Assembly: GCF_018263855.1 (NCBI RefSeq)
Contig: NZ_CP073318.1
Coordinates: 4,650,001-4,714,000, forward strand
DNA length: 64,000 bases
DNA from: Kutzneria sp. CA-103260
GTDB lineage: Bacteria > Actinomycetota > Actinomycetes > Mycobacteriales > Pseudonocardiaceae
Reading direction: 5' to 3'
How positions within the stretch are numbered: position 1 is the first letter of the stretch; every line of letters starts with the position of its first letter. Positions 45,014 through 53,850 of this stretch are shown here, one piece after another. Made by a program: the position numbers and the translations under genes. The notes under the pieces were generated by a model, which worked only from the letters and a program-made list of their open reading frames with translations, had not been told where the DNA came from and ran no database searches.

Positions 45014-47871
45014 TTCCGCCTCAGGTGGATGCCTTCCAGCAGCTCCGGAACCAGCTGGGCGCCCCGGGTGCTGTCGACGGCGGTGGAGGTGACCGGGGCC
45101 ATCAACCACGGCTGGCGGTAGCCCAGGACCGGCGAGTACACCGGCACGAAACCCTGGTCGTAGAGCCAGATCGCGAAGTCGGTGGACAGCGTGCCCTTCT
45201 CGTCGACAGCGGCGGTGCCGTGCCACGGCAGCAGGGCGGAGCCGCCGAGCGCGGCGAAGCCGACCCGACCGGGCGACGGCATGCTGACGGTGAGCCGGAC
45301 GCGGTGCTCGAACAGGTTGTCGTAGCCCAGTTCCCGGTCGGTGAGCACGGCCGACAGGTAGCGCACGGTGTCGCTCCAGGCCTGCCGCAATACCTGCTTG
45401 CGGGCCCGCACGATCTCGGCCGGGGTGGCCGGATCGGCCAGCTGGTACGGGTCGGTGTAGACCGCGCGGGCCCAGGACATGCGGTCCCGGCCGGCCGGCA
45501 CGTCCAGCGCCACGGAGTGCAGGATGGACCGGAACATGTCCCGGAACGACTGCCCGCCACTGTAATCGCCCATCGGGTCCACATCGGACACCCGGGACAG
45601 CACGGCGGTGGGGTCGGAGGTGATGTCGAGTTCCCGGAACGCCTTGCGGAAGATGTTCTGGTAGTACTCGATGAGCACGATCCGCTCACTGTCCAGGCAG
45701 GACCCGATGCGAGTGCGCGCGACGTCGTCGATGTCGGCGAACTCCAGGAAGTCCTGGCCGCCCACCAGCCGCAGGTACTGGTTGAGCTTGCGCAGGTACG
45801 ACTCGACGATCACGGTGGGTCGCGGCCGGAAGTGGTGCCCGTCGGTGAGCACGGTGATCTTCAGGCCCGGCGCGTAGACGCACTTCACGGCCTGCTGGAG
45901 CTCCCGCAGCCGGACCAGCACGCCGAGCTCGGCCAGGTCGGGCAGCACGCCGGAGGCCTTCAGCCCGCTCTGGCTCTGCTTGACCGGGAAGCCGGGCACC
46001 ACCACCTGGATCGGCTCCCGCCGGCGCAGGAACGGCAGCAGGTCGATGGCGGCCATCTCGGGCGTGTAGGTGGCCCGCGACCCGCGGTGGAACTGCTTGC
46101 GCATGAAGACGTGATGCAGCAGCAACACGGTCTCGTCGAGCGGATCGGTCACGGTGGACAGCGCGGCCCGCAGGTGCCCGGGCGCGGCGGCCGCGGTGCG
46201 CTGGGCCGAGGCGTCGGCGTCGGCCACGAGCCGGTCGATCAGGGACAGCGTCTGCGCGACGGACAGGTTCACGGCGTGGCCGCGGGCCGGCAGGCCGACC
46301 GACAGCTCGCCGACCTGCAACTCGGCGATGGAATGGGTGTGGGACAGGACGGGCGTGGCGGCCCCGGCCTGCCTGGGTAGTCGCTCGAAGGTGGCGACCA
46401 GTGGCGCGCCGTCCGGCGGTGGGCAGCCGGGGGCCCGGTCGCTGGCGAAGCCGGGGGCCTCCACGGCGATCACCATCGCGGCCGGGAACGAGTCGCGCAG
46501 CACCTGGCGGTTCTCGGTCAGGTCGTCGAACACGGCGACCACGTCCAGCCCGGCCAGCCGGCGCAGGTTCTCCACCTTCAGTTCGGCGATCGGCCGCACC
46601 CGGTCGTCGGGCAGGGTGAGCAGGCGGACGTGGGTCAGCCCGCCGCGGGCCAGCACGGCGGTGGTGTGCTCGCGGACCCGGTCGCGCCGGCCGGTGTTGA
46701 ACACGACCTCGCCGCCGGCGTCCTCCACGTCCCGCACGAACCGGACCAGGCCGGGGGCCAGCGAGTCGGAGCGCAGCCGCTCCCACGGCCGGTAGAACGC
46801 CGGGCAGAACTCGGCGTGCACGTCGTCCCACTCCACGTCCGGGTAGCGCCCGGCCACGCCGGACACTTCCAGGAACCGGTCCCAGGCCGGCTTGGAGTAC
46901 GACGGCAGCGCGGCCAGCGTGTCCGGCCGGGCCAGCTCCGGGATGCCCCGTGGGGCGCCCTCGCGTGGCCCGGCCAGCGTGCGGGCGGCGTGCAGGGTGC
47001 GGGCCTTGGGCACCAGCCCGCACAGATCCAGGTCGATGACGACGGCCGGCACCGGCAGCGCCGGGTCCCGCCGCCGGGCGGCCGAACTCTCCTCGACCCG
47101 GCGCAGCACCTCCCGCAGCAGCCGGTCCTGCTCCTCGGGCACCGAGTGCACGTGCCGGTCCAGCGGGTGGTCGCCGTGCAGCAGGGCGGCGGTCTCCGGC
47201 GCGAGGTAGCGCAACTCCGCCGACAGCACCGACTCCACGGCCGCGCGCACGGCCCGGCCCCGGTAGCGGCGGCCGTCGAAACTGGCCCGCTGGAAACCGG
47301 CGGCCAACCCGATCAGCGCCCCATGCAGGGCGCGGGCGGCCCGGTCCACGTCCAGGGGGTCGGCTTCGGCGGTATCCCGCAGCCCGGCCACCGACGTCAC
47401 GACGAGCCGGCCGGTGGCGCGCACGCCGGGCGTCAGCTCGAACGTGAGGTTGTCAGCGTCCAGGTCCAGCAGCACCAGGCCGTGCCGGTCCAGCAGCGCG
47501 CGCCACACCGTGACCACCGGCCGGACGAAGTGCTCGACCAGGAAGTCCAGCGCGTCCACCGGCTCGTGCTGGTTGGCGATGACCTGTTCGAGCAAGCTGC
47601 GCTCGTCGGCGGCGCGCCGCCCCAGCAGCGCGGCCAGCGGCGCGATGTGGACTCGGTCGGACGCGCGCGGGTGCGTCGGCTGCGGACCGTCGCCGAGATC
47701 GGCGGACAGGTCGCGCGGGGGACGCAGCGCGAGATGCAGTCGCAGTTCGGGATCGCGCTGCACCAGATCGGCCAGTCGCCGCCAGCCGGCGGCCGCCACC
47801 AAGTGCTCGGCGCAGCCGTCACTGACCGGGCGCGACACCGCCCTCGGGGCGGCTCCGTCCAACATGCTCAT
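45010..47871 (-). CDS. Fusion of IucA/IucC-like region, HAD phosphatase and PvcA/DIT1-like isonitrile synthase
   Basis: A 953-aa protein with three regions. Residues about 85-250 resemble the C-terminal lobe of IucA/IucC siderophore synthetases (FVRPVVTVWRALLDRHGLVL with DLDADNLTF). Residues 275-460 carry a full HAD set: DLDLCG (Asp280, Asp282), FNTGRRD (Thr393), Lys432, VFDDLTEN (Asp449, Asp450). Residues 580-925 match the DIT1/PvcA isonitrile synthase family: GFPVKQS, VLPDLAELG, CVYAPGLKITVLTDG, and a C-terminal LLPWHGTAA. PvcA-type enzymes turn an amino acid and ribulose-5-phosphate into an isonitrile. The fusion is unusual; the first-region assignment is weaker than the other two. Coupled to the downstream membrane protein gene. 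Confidence 0.75.
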   Translation of the reverse strand: MSMLDGAAPRAVSRPVSDGCAEHLVAAAGWRRLADLVQRDPELRLHLALRPPRDLSADLGDGPQPTHPRASDRVHIAPLAALLGRRAADERSLLEQVIANQHEPVDALDFLVEHFVRPVVTVWRALLDRHGLVLLDLDADNLTFELTPGVRATGRLVVTSVAGLRDTAEADPLDVDRAARALHGALIGLAAGFQRASFDGRRYRGRAVRAAVESVLSAELRYLAPETAALLHGDHPLDRHVHSVPEEQDRLLREVLRRVEESSAARRRDPALPVPAVVIDLDLCGLVPKARTLHAARTLAGPREGAPRGIPELARPDTLAALPSYSKPAWDRFLEVSGVAGRYPDVEWDDVHAEFCPAFYRPWERLRSDSLAPGLVRFVRDVEDAGGEVVFNTGRRDRVREHTTAVLARGGLTHVRLLTLPDDRVRPIAELKVENLRRLAGLDVVAVFDDLTENRQVLRDSFPAAMVIAVEAPGFASDRAPGCPPPDGAPLVATFERLPRQAGAATPVLSHTHSIAELQVGELSVGLPARGHAVNLSVAQTLSLIDRLVADADASAQRTAAAAPGHLRAALSTVTDPLDETVLLLHHVFMRKQFHRGSRATYTPEMAAIDLLPFLRRREPIQVVVPGFPVKQSQSGLKASGVLPDLAELGVLVRLRELQQAVKCVYAPGLKITVLTDGHHFRPRPTVIVESYLRKLNQYLRLVGGQDFLEFADIDDVARTRIGSCLDSERIVLIEYYQNIFRKAFRELDITSDPTAVLSRVSDVDPMGDYSGGQSFRDMFRSILHSVALDVPAGRDRMSWARAVYTDPYQLADPATPAEIVRARKQVLRQAWSDTVRYLSAVLTDRELGYDNLFEHRVRLTVSMPSPGRVGFAALGGSALLPWHGTAAVDEKGTLSTDFAIWLYDQGFVPVYSPVLGYRQPWLMAPVTSTAVDSTRGAQLVPELLEGIHLRRK

Positions 47872-47998
47872 ACCAGGGCCCTAACGAACACGTGGCTCTC
47901 CACATATTCAGCCGCGGTTCTTGGTCCCCGGAATTCGCGGCACTGTCCCCGAGTATATCGAGGACCGGTCAGCGTGGAGCGCCTCTTTCGGGTGTTAC

Positions 47999-48012
47999 GT
48001 GATCTACATCAC
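47999..48012. promoter_or_regulatory. Crp/Fnr-type palindrome upstream of the 953-aa gene
   Basis: GTGATctacATCAC, arms GTGAT/ATCAC, close to the TGTGA-N6-TCACA consensus of Crp/Fnr proteins; 128 bp before the start codon of the isonitrile-type gene. Confidence 0.5.
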
Positions 48013-48056
48013 TCGCCTTGTAAGCGAGCTTGACATGTTCCCAGGAAGGCCGCACC

Positions 48057-48185
48057 ATGTGCGGTCGCGGCTTCACCGGATACGTTCACCGGGCGAGCAC
48101 AAGGTCCCTCCCCCGGCTTTCACCCGGCATTCACCGCCGGTTTCTACAATGCCCGGGTCTGCCGCCCCGGCCACGGTCACGATGA
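48057..48185 (+). CDS. Possible 42-aa peptide, weak
   Basis: ATG preceded at 7 nt by AGGAAGG; 42 codons rich in Arg and Pro, two internal Cys, beginning MCGRGFTGYVHR. The ribosome site is good, but composition is Arg-rich as expected for chance ORFs in GC-rich DNA. Listed because it is in the largest unexplained gap near the isonitrile gene. Confidence 0.2.
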   Translation: MCGRGFTGYVHRASTRSLPRLSPGIHRRFLQCPGLPPRPRSR

Positions 48186-48225
48186 TACGGACGAGGCCGC
48201 CCGGGCAAGCCGGTGCCGTCGACCG

Positions 48226-48339
48226 GCCAGGGAATTACCCGATCGGGTCCTGGCTGGGCCGGGAAACCGCCGTCGGGACGAACCGGGCGTGAACCGACCA
48301 CCGTAAAGGGCACGGGCGAGGCGTTACCCCGTGGCCTCG
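48226..48339. other. Structured intergenic sequence between gntR and the 953-aa gene
   Basis: GCCAGG (48226-48231) pairs with CCTGGC (48249-48254) around the perfect palindrome ACCCGATCGGGT. Farther on, CACGGG, CGAGGC, CCCGTG and GCCTCG follow in the order A-B-A'-B' (48311-48339), so the two stems compete or form a pseudoknot. The full 47872-48409 gap (538 bp) holds otherwise only the Crp-type site and the doubtful short ORF. Confidence 0.45.
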
Positions 48340-48409
48340 ATCGGTAAACATCGTCATCCAGTCATGCCGAATTGAGACGTCCGACAGGGTGAAATGCCGG
48401 TGACGTGAA

Positions 48410-49498
48410 TCAGTGCTCCGGCCGCAAGCGGGTGCTGAAGCTGAACCGGTCGCCGCGGAACAGCGACCGCACCCGCTCGATCGGCACCCCGTCCGGGTCC
48501 AGCGACCTGCGGTGCAGCAACAGCATGGGCAGCGCCGGGTTGGTGCCGATCAGCTTGGCCTCACGCGGCGTGGCCAGCACCGTCTCCACCCGCTCCTCGG
48601 CCTCGGCGAACACCACGCCGAGGCGGTTGGCCAGGCAGTTGTACAGCGAGGTCGCCGGGTCGAACACGTCCAGCAGCGACGGGAAGCGGGCCGCCGCCAG
48701 GTAGGTGGACTCCAGCCCGACGTTCTGGCCGGTGGCCTCGACGGTGCGCTCGATGTGCAACACCAGGTCGCCAGGGGCGATGTGCAGGTCGGCGGCCAGC
48801 GTCGGGTCGGCCGGCAGGTGCTCCAGGGTGACCAGCTTGCGGCCGGGCGTCGCACCCTGGCGGCGCAGGCCCTCCGACAGGCTGGCCAGCGACAGCGGCT
48901 GCACCAGCTTGGGCGGCATCACGTAGGTGCCGCTGCCGTGCCGGCGCTGCAGCTTGCCCTCCAGCACCAGCTCGGAGACGGCCTGGCGCAGCGTCATGCG
49001 GGCCACGCCGAAGCGCTCGGCCAGCTCCCGCTCCGACGGCAGGGCCGCCCCCTCGCCGAGCTTGCCGGTCAGCTCCAGCAGCTGGGTCTTGACCGCGTAG
49101 TAGCGCGGCACCCGGCCGTCCTCGGGGATGCCGGCGCGGACCGGCTCGCCGGCCCGGTGCCGGGCCGGATCGGCCAGGTCGGTGGTCAGGTTCTGGATGG
49201 TCGGGTTGACCCGGGCGGCGGTGATCGGCTCGCCGTCCACCAGCATCACCAGGCGGCGGTCGGCCATCGGCTCGCGCAGCCGCACCCGCAGCGTCGACAG
49301 CGCCCCGGTCAGCCGATCGGTCTCGACGGGGGTCTCGGCGCCGGCCAGCGTGGCCAGCTCCACCTTGACCTCGGCCCCGGCCTCGCTCACCGCGCGGTCG
49401 GCGAAGCGCGCACCCTCCGGATGCGTCACCTGGATCGCCAGCTCCGTCTCGTTCTGTTCGACCCACCAGATCGGATGCAGCGCAATGCCCGTTCCCAC
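48410..49498 (-). CDS. GntR-family regulator (HutC/DasR type) with an N-terminal extension
   Basis: A 362-aa protein. The C-terminal half is a normal HutC-type GntR: winged helix (ALPSERELAERFGVARMTLRQAVSELVLEG, then RRHGSGTYV) and a UTRA ligand domain ending in RGDRFSFSTRLRPEH. About 120 residues before the HTH (WWVEQNETELAIQVTHPEGA...) belong to no family I recognise. Start is set at GTG 49498 with no clear Shine-Dalgarno, possibly leaderless; the frame stays open to 49720 but the sequence there is not protein-like. A sugar phosphate is a common UTRA ligand. Confidence 0.8.
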   Translation of the reverse strand: MGTGIALHPIWWVEQNETELAIQVTHPEGARFADRAVSEAGAEVKVELATLAGAETPVETDRLTGALSTLRVRLREPMADRRLVMLVDGEPITAARVNPTIQNLTTDLADPARHRAGEPVRAGIPEDGRVPRYYAVKTQLLELTGKLGEGAALPSERELAERFGVARMTLRQAVSELVLEGKLQRRHGSGTYVMPPKLVQPLSLASLSEGLRRQGATPGRKLVTLEHLPADPTLAADLHIAPGDLVLHIERTVEATGQNVGLESTYLAAARFPSLLDVFDPATSLYNCLANRLGVVFAEAEERVETVLATPREAKLIGTNPALPMLLLHRRSLDPDGVPIERVRSLFRGDRFSFSTRLRPEH

Positions 49499-49778
49499 GG
49501 CAACGACGCTACGGCCCGGCCAGGCCACAGCGGTAGCGCCGGACCAATGTTCCCACTGGTTGGCTGCGTGCGCTTGGCCACCCGGCACCCAAAGTGTGCA
49601 CGAATAGACCAGACAGGTGTGACGCGCTTCTCCATCGGCACGCACAAGGAGGCCGCGCCGGTTCACCGACGCGGCCGTGTTCCGCCGATATGTCCCCCAG
49701 GGCTGCGCCGGACGGCGCAACCCGCCAGGCCGACCCTCCCAGTGCCGGGCCCGGCATCCCCCTGTGGCCGGTGGCGGC

Positions 49779-49973
49779 CTAGAGGTCGAGGGCGAATGCC
49801 GCCGAGTTCACCGGGGCGCAGGGCCAGACCTGACCGCAGTCCTGGCAGTGCTCACCGGTCCGGACGTGCGCGTTGAGCACGTCCGCGGCGATGTGGTGGT
49901 ACGAGTCGAGCAGGTCCTCGAGCCCGCGCGCGCCGCTGGGAGTGGCATCGGGGTGCTGTACCGAGAGCACCAT
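49779..49973 (-). CDS. Small protein, 64 aa, with CxxC-WPC motif
   Basis: A short protein with a helix (LEDLLDSYHHIAADVLNAHV) and a C-terminal HCQDCGQVWPCAPV, three Cys and a His that could bind zinc or iron. GGAAGG lies upstream of the ATG. Small proteins ending with such CGQxWPC patterns are common in actinomycetes with no known function. Transcribed away from the LAL regulator. The 280 bp between it and gntR show nothing clear. Confidence 0.6.
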   Translation of the reverse strand: MVLSVQHPDATPSGARGLEDLLDSYHHIAADVLNAHVRTGEHCQDCGQVWPCAPVNSAAFALDL

Positions 49974-50238
49974 CCGTGCTCACCGCCTTCCGAGTTCGCC
50001 CCTCAACTACTCTGTTGAGGTGTGGCAGCCGCCACAACGATTACCATCCGCGCATGCGCCGTCAAGGACATCCGCCATCCGGCGGAGAATTGTGACCGTC
50101 ACCCCAACCGGTGGTGACGCAGAGTCGCCAAGTCCCGGTGAATTGGTCCACACCACCACGCTCCGCACACGGACCGGTGAGCGCTCCGTCCGGGTGGTGG
50201 TCGAGCGACACGGCTCAAGATCCGTCTACCCTCGCACC

Positions 50239-53088
50239 ATGGGGCCTACCGCGGCGACCGAGACCTTCGTGGGGCGGCACGCGGACGTTGCCCTGCTCGG
50301 CCGGCTGCTGCGTGAGGTCGTGGCCGGCCGTGGCCAGTCCGTGATGGTCGAAGGCGACCCCGGCATCGGCAAGTCCGCGCTGCTGGCCGCCGGCCTGCGC
50401 GCCGCCCGTGAGCTGGGCTGCGAGGTGTTCTGGACGGCCGCCGACGAACTCGGACAGCCCTTCCCGCTGCGCGCCGTGCTCGACTGCCTTGAAGTGGTCG
50501 GCCGGGCCGAGGACCCGTGGCGCGCCGACATCCTCCGGCTGCTGCGCCAGGAGCACTCCCCCGGCGTCACCGGCACCGGGGACGCCGTGCTCGGCGCGGC
50601 CGAGCAGCTGCTGGCACTGGTCGACCGGGCCTGCGAGGCCAAGCCGGTGCTGATGGTGCTGGACGACCTCCAGTGGGCCGACCCGGCCAGTCTGCTGGTC
50701 TGGCACCGGCTGACCCGGGCCACCGAGCAGCTTCCTTTACTTCTTGTCGGCGCCTACCGGCCGGTGCCGCGGCGCACCGAGCTGGACCAGCTGCGCCGCA
50801 GCGCCGCCACCCGCGGCGGCGTGCAGCTGTCGCTGCGGCCGCTGGCCGCCGACGAGGTGGCCGAGCTGATCGCCGTGCGGACCGGTGGCCGGGAGGTCGG
50901 GCCGGAGCTGACCCGGCTGGCCGAGCGGGCCGCCGGCAACCCCGGCTACCTCACCGAGCTGGTCGACGCCCTGCTGCGGGAGAACGCCGTCCGGGTCATC
51001 AGCCGCGTCGCCGAACTGGCCGGCCGGGCCGTCGGCTGGAGCGCGCCGGCCTCGCTCGCCGCCGCCATCGCCGACCGGCTGGGCTTCCTGTCCGACGAGA
51101 CCACCGAGGCGCTGCGGGTCGCTTCGCTGCTCGGCGCCGAGTTCGCCGTGCACGACCTCGCCGTGGTCGCCCGGATGCCGGCCTCCGAGCTGGCCCTGCT
51201 GCTGGCCGAGGCCGTGGGCGCGGGCGTGATCACCGAGGCCGGCAGTCACCTGGCGTTCCGGTACCCGCTGATCCGGCAGGCCCTCTACGACGGCACCCCG
51301 GTGGCCGTGCGCACCGCCCTGCACCGGGAGGCGGCGAAGGCGTTGGCCGAGGCCGGCGCCCCGACCTCGCAGGTCGCCCAGCAGCTGCTGCCGGCCGCCG
51401 GCAGCGAGGACGAGTGGTTCCTGGACTGGCTGGCCGGCGCCGCCCCGATCCTGACCCACCGTGCTCCCCAGACCGCGATCGAGCTGCTGCGGCGGGCCAT
51501 CGACCAGGTCGGCTCCGACGACCCGCGGCGAGACGTGTTCGCCAGCTGGCTGGCCACCTCGCTGGCCGGCATGGGCCGCAACGCCGACGCCGCGCAGCAG
51601 GCCCGGCAGGTGCTGAGCCGCACCATCGACCCCGACCGGGTCGCCGAGATGAGCTGGGTGCTGGCCTACACGTCGCTGCGCACCGGCCGTTCGGCCGAGG
51701 CTCTGGAGGCGCTGGCCCAAGGCCTCGCCACCCCGCTGGTCTCCGGTTGGCGGGCTCGGCTGCTGTCGCTCACCGCGCTCGTGCAGGCCGTGGACCTCGA
51801 CACCACCGCCGCCCTGGCCACCGCCGGGCTGGCCATCGAGGCCGGGCGGTCCGCGCCGGACCGCTTCGCCGTGGGCATGGGCCTGCACGTGATGTCCCTG
51901 GACCGCAGCTTCGTCGGCGACGAGCGCGGCAACCGGGAGCTCATCGACCAGGCCCTGACCGTGCTCGGCGACGACCGCGAGCACCTGGACCTGCGGCTGC
52001 TGCTGTTGTGCAACCGGATCGTGGCCGACCTCAACCTGGACGAGACCACCGGCATCGCCGAGCGGATCACCAGCGTCCGGGCTCTGGCCGAGCAGGCCGG
52101 CGCCGCCCGGTTCACCCAGGTGCACGTGATGATGGCCGCGCACTACTTCCAGCTCGGGCAGTGGGACGACGCGCTCAGCGAGCTGGAGTCGATCCCCGAG
52201 CTCAGCGAGGGCCGGTACTCCTTCCTCAACCTGCACGGCATGCTGGCGCTGATCGCCGGGCACCGGGACGACCGCACCACCGCCGCCGTGCACCTCAAGG
52301 CCGTGCAGACCGAGCCGCTGGCCATCGCCGACGACCGCCGCAACGCCGGGTACGTGCTGCTGGCCCGGGCGTTGGCCTGTGAACGGGACGGCCTACCCGC
52401 GCAGGCCGTCGTCGAGCTGTCTCCCGTGCTGCTCAGTCCGCAGACCGGGCTGGAGATGAACGTCCGCTATCTGTGCCTGCCCGAGCTGACCCGCCTGGCC
52501 CTGGCCGCCGGTGACCGGGAGACCGCCCTGTCCGCCGCCCAGCAGTGCCTGGCCGAGGCCGACGAAGCCCCCATGCCCGTCAAGGAGGCCGCCGCCGCTC
52601 GCTGCCAGGGCCTGCTGGAACGGGACCCGCAGCGCCTGGTCACCGCCGCCGAGCACTTCCGCTCCGCCGGCCGGCGCCTGGAGCTGGCCAACGCCCTGGA
52701 GGACGCCTCCGTCCTGTTCGGCGAGGCCAACGACCTCGTACGGGCCCGCGCCGCCCTGGCCGAGGCAATCGAGGTCTACACCGAGCTCCGCGCCGACTGG
52801 GACATCCGCCGCGCCGACGCCCGCACCCGCCCCTACGGCGTTCGCCGGGGCCAACGGGGTCGGCGAGCCCGTCCCACCACCGGCTGGGAGAGCCTCACCC
52901 CCACCGAGCTCCGCGTCGCCCACCTCGTCGCCCAGGGCCGCTCCAACCCCGACATCGCCGCCGCCCTGTTCCTGTCCCGCCGGACCGTGCAGACCCACGT
53001 CTCGCACATCCTCGTCAAACTCGCCGCCCACTCCCGCAGCGAGATCGCCCGCGAAGCCGCCCACCACCCCGTCTCCACAGTGGACTGA
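50239..53088 (+). CDS. LAL-type LuxR regulator with AAA ATPase
   Basis: A 949-aa large ATP-binding LuxR regulator. Walker A EGDPGIGKSALLAAG near residue 38, Walker B VLMVLDDLQWAD, long TPR-like helical middle, and a C-terminal LuxR HTH (LTPTELRVAHLVAQGRSNPD, then LSRRTVQTHVSHILVKL). LAL proteins activate polyketide and other secondary clusters or sugar metabolism. Start ATG 50239 (MGPTAATETFVGR) fits the family; the open frame reaches back to 49873 without conserved sequence. Convergent with the ABC transporter, 12 bp apart. Confidence 0.9.
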   Translation: MGPTAATETFVGRHADVALLGRLLREVVAGRGQSVMVEGDPGIGKSALLAAGLRAARELGCEVFWTAADELGQPFPLRAVLDCLEVVGRAEDPWRADILRLLRQEHSPGVTGTGDAVLGAAEQLLALVDRACEAKPVLMVLDDLQWADPASLLVWHRLTRATEQLPLLLVGAYRPVPRRTELDQLRRSAATRGGVQLSLRPLAADEVAELIAVRTGGREVGPELTRLAERAAGNPGYLTELVDALLRENAVRVISRVAELAGRAVGWSAPASLAAAIADRLGFLSDETTEALRVASLLGAEFAVHDLAVVARMPASELALLLAEAVGAGVITEAGSHLAFRYPLIRQALYDGTPVAVRTALHREAAKALAEAGAPTSQVAQQLLPAAGSEDEWFLDWLAGAAPILTHRAPQTAIELLRRAIDQVGSDDPRRDVFASWLATSLAGMGRNADAAQQARQVLSRTIDPDRVAEMSWVLAYTSLRTGRSAEALEALAQGLATPLVSGWRARLLSLTALVQAVDLDTTAALATAGLAIEAGRSAPDRFAVGMGLHVMSLDRSFVGDERGNRELIDQALTVLGDDREHLDLRLLLLCNRIVADLNLDETTGIAERITSVRALAEQAGAARFTQVHVMMAAHYFQLGQWDDALSELESIPELSEGRYSFLNLHGMLALIAGHRDDRTTAAVHLKAVQTEPLAIADDRRNAGYVLLARALACERDGLPAQAVVELSPVLLSPQTGLEMNVRYLCLPELTRLALAAGDRETALSAAQQCLAEADEAPMPVKEAAAARCQGLLERDPQRLVTAAEHFRSAGRRLELANALEDASVLFGEANDLVRARAALAEAIEVYTELRADWDIRRADARTRPYGVRRGQRGRRARPTTGWESLTPTELRVAHLVAQGRSNPDIAAALFLSRRTVQTHVSHILVKLAAHSRSEIAREAAHHPVSTVD

Positions 53089-53100
53089 CCCGCGGAGGTG

Positions 53101-53850
53101 TCAGTGGCGGATCAGGCGGGCGATTTCGGTGCGGAGGTGGACGAAGGACTCGCTGCCGCGGGTGGTGATCTGGTCGCGGGGTGCGGGGAGGTCGACCTTC
53201 AGGGTCTCCACGACGGTGGCCGGTGAGGGTGACAGGACGAGGACCCGGTCGGCGAGGTAGACGCTCTCGTCGATGTCGTGGGTGACGAGCAGGACGGTCA
53301 TGCCGGCGGAGGCGCGGACCTTGAGCACGAGGTCCTCCAGGTCGGCCCGGGTCTGGGCGTCGACAGAGGCGAAGGGCTCGTCCATGAGCATCAAAGCCGG
53401 ACGGTAGGCCAGCGCCCGGGCGATGGAGACCCGCTGCTGCATTCCGCCGGACAGCTCAAAGGGATGCTTCCCGGCGGCGGCAGACAGACCCACCCACTCG
53501 AGGGCCTCCGAGACCCGGGAGCGGCGTTCCACAGTGGACAGACCGCGGTCCCGCAGCGGGAACTCGACGTTGGCGGCGACGGTTTTCCACGGCAGCAGGG
53601 AACGGCTGTAGTCCTGGAAGACGACGGCGAGATCGGACGGCACGCCGGAAACCTGGTCGCCGTGCAGGGTGACGATGCCCTGGGAGGGCGGCAGCAGCCC
53701 GGAGACGCAGCGCAGCAGGGTGGACTTGCCGCAGCCGGAAGGCCCGACGATGCAGACGAGTTCCCCCGGCTCGACGGCGAAGGAGACGTCCCGCAGAGCG
53801 TCATGGGAACCGTAGGTGTGGCCCAGCCCGGCCACTTCCAGCATGCTCAC
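53101..53850 (-). CDS. ABC importer ATPase, SsuB/TauB type
   Basis: A 249-aa ATPase: Walker A GPSGCGKSTLL, LSGGMQQRVSIARAL signature, MDEPFASVD Walker B, THDIDESVYLADRV H-loop. SsuB/TauB/NrtD-like members energise uptake of sulfonates, taurine, nitrate or thiamine precursors. GTG start overlaps the second permease stop (GTGA); an ATG is two codons later. Last gene of the operon. Confidence 0.93.
   Translation of the reverse strand: MSMLEVAGLGHTYGSHDALRDVSFAVEPGELVCIVGPSGCGKSTLLRCVSGLLPPSQGIVTLHGDQVSGVPSDLAVVFQDYSRSLLPWKTVAANVEFPLRDRGLSTVERRSRVSEALEWVGLSAAAGKHPFELSGGMQQRVSIARALAYRPALMLMDEPFASVDAQTRADLEDLVLKVRASAGMTVLLVTHDIDESVYLADRVLVLSPSPATVVETLKVDLPAPRDQITTRGSESFVHLRTEIARLIRH

Noticed and set aside
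48186..48409. Possible c-di-AMP (ydaO) riboswitch
   Set aside because: A few GGGAAACC-like words occur but the conserved order of ydaO elements is missing.
49604..49613. DasR-like half site TGGTCTA (minus strand) upstream of gntR
   Set aside because: Only half of the palindrome is present, so not listed as an operator.
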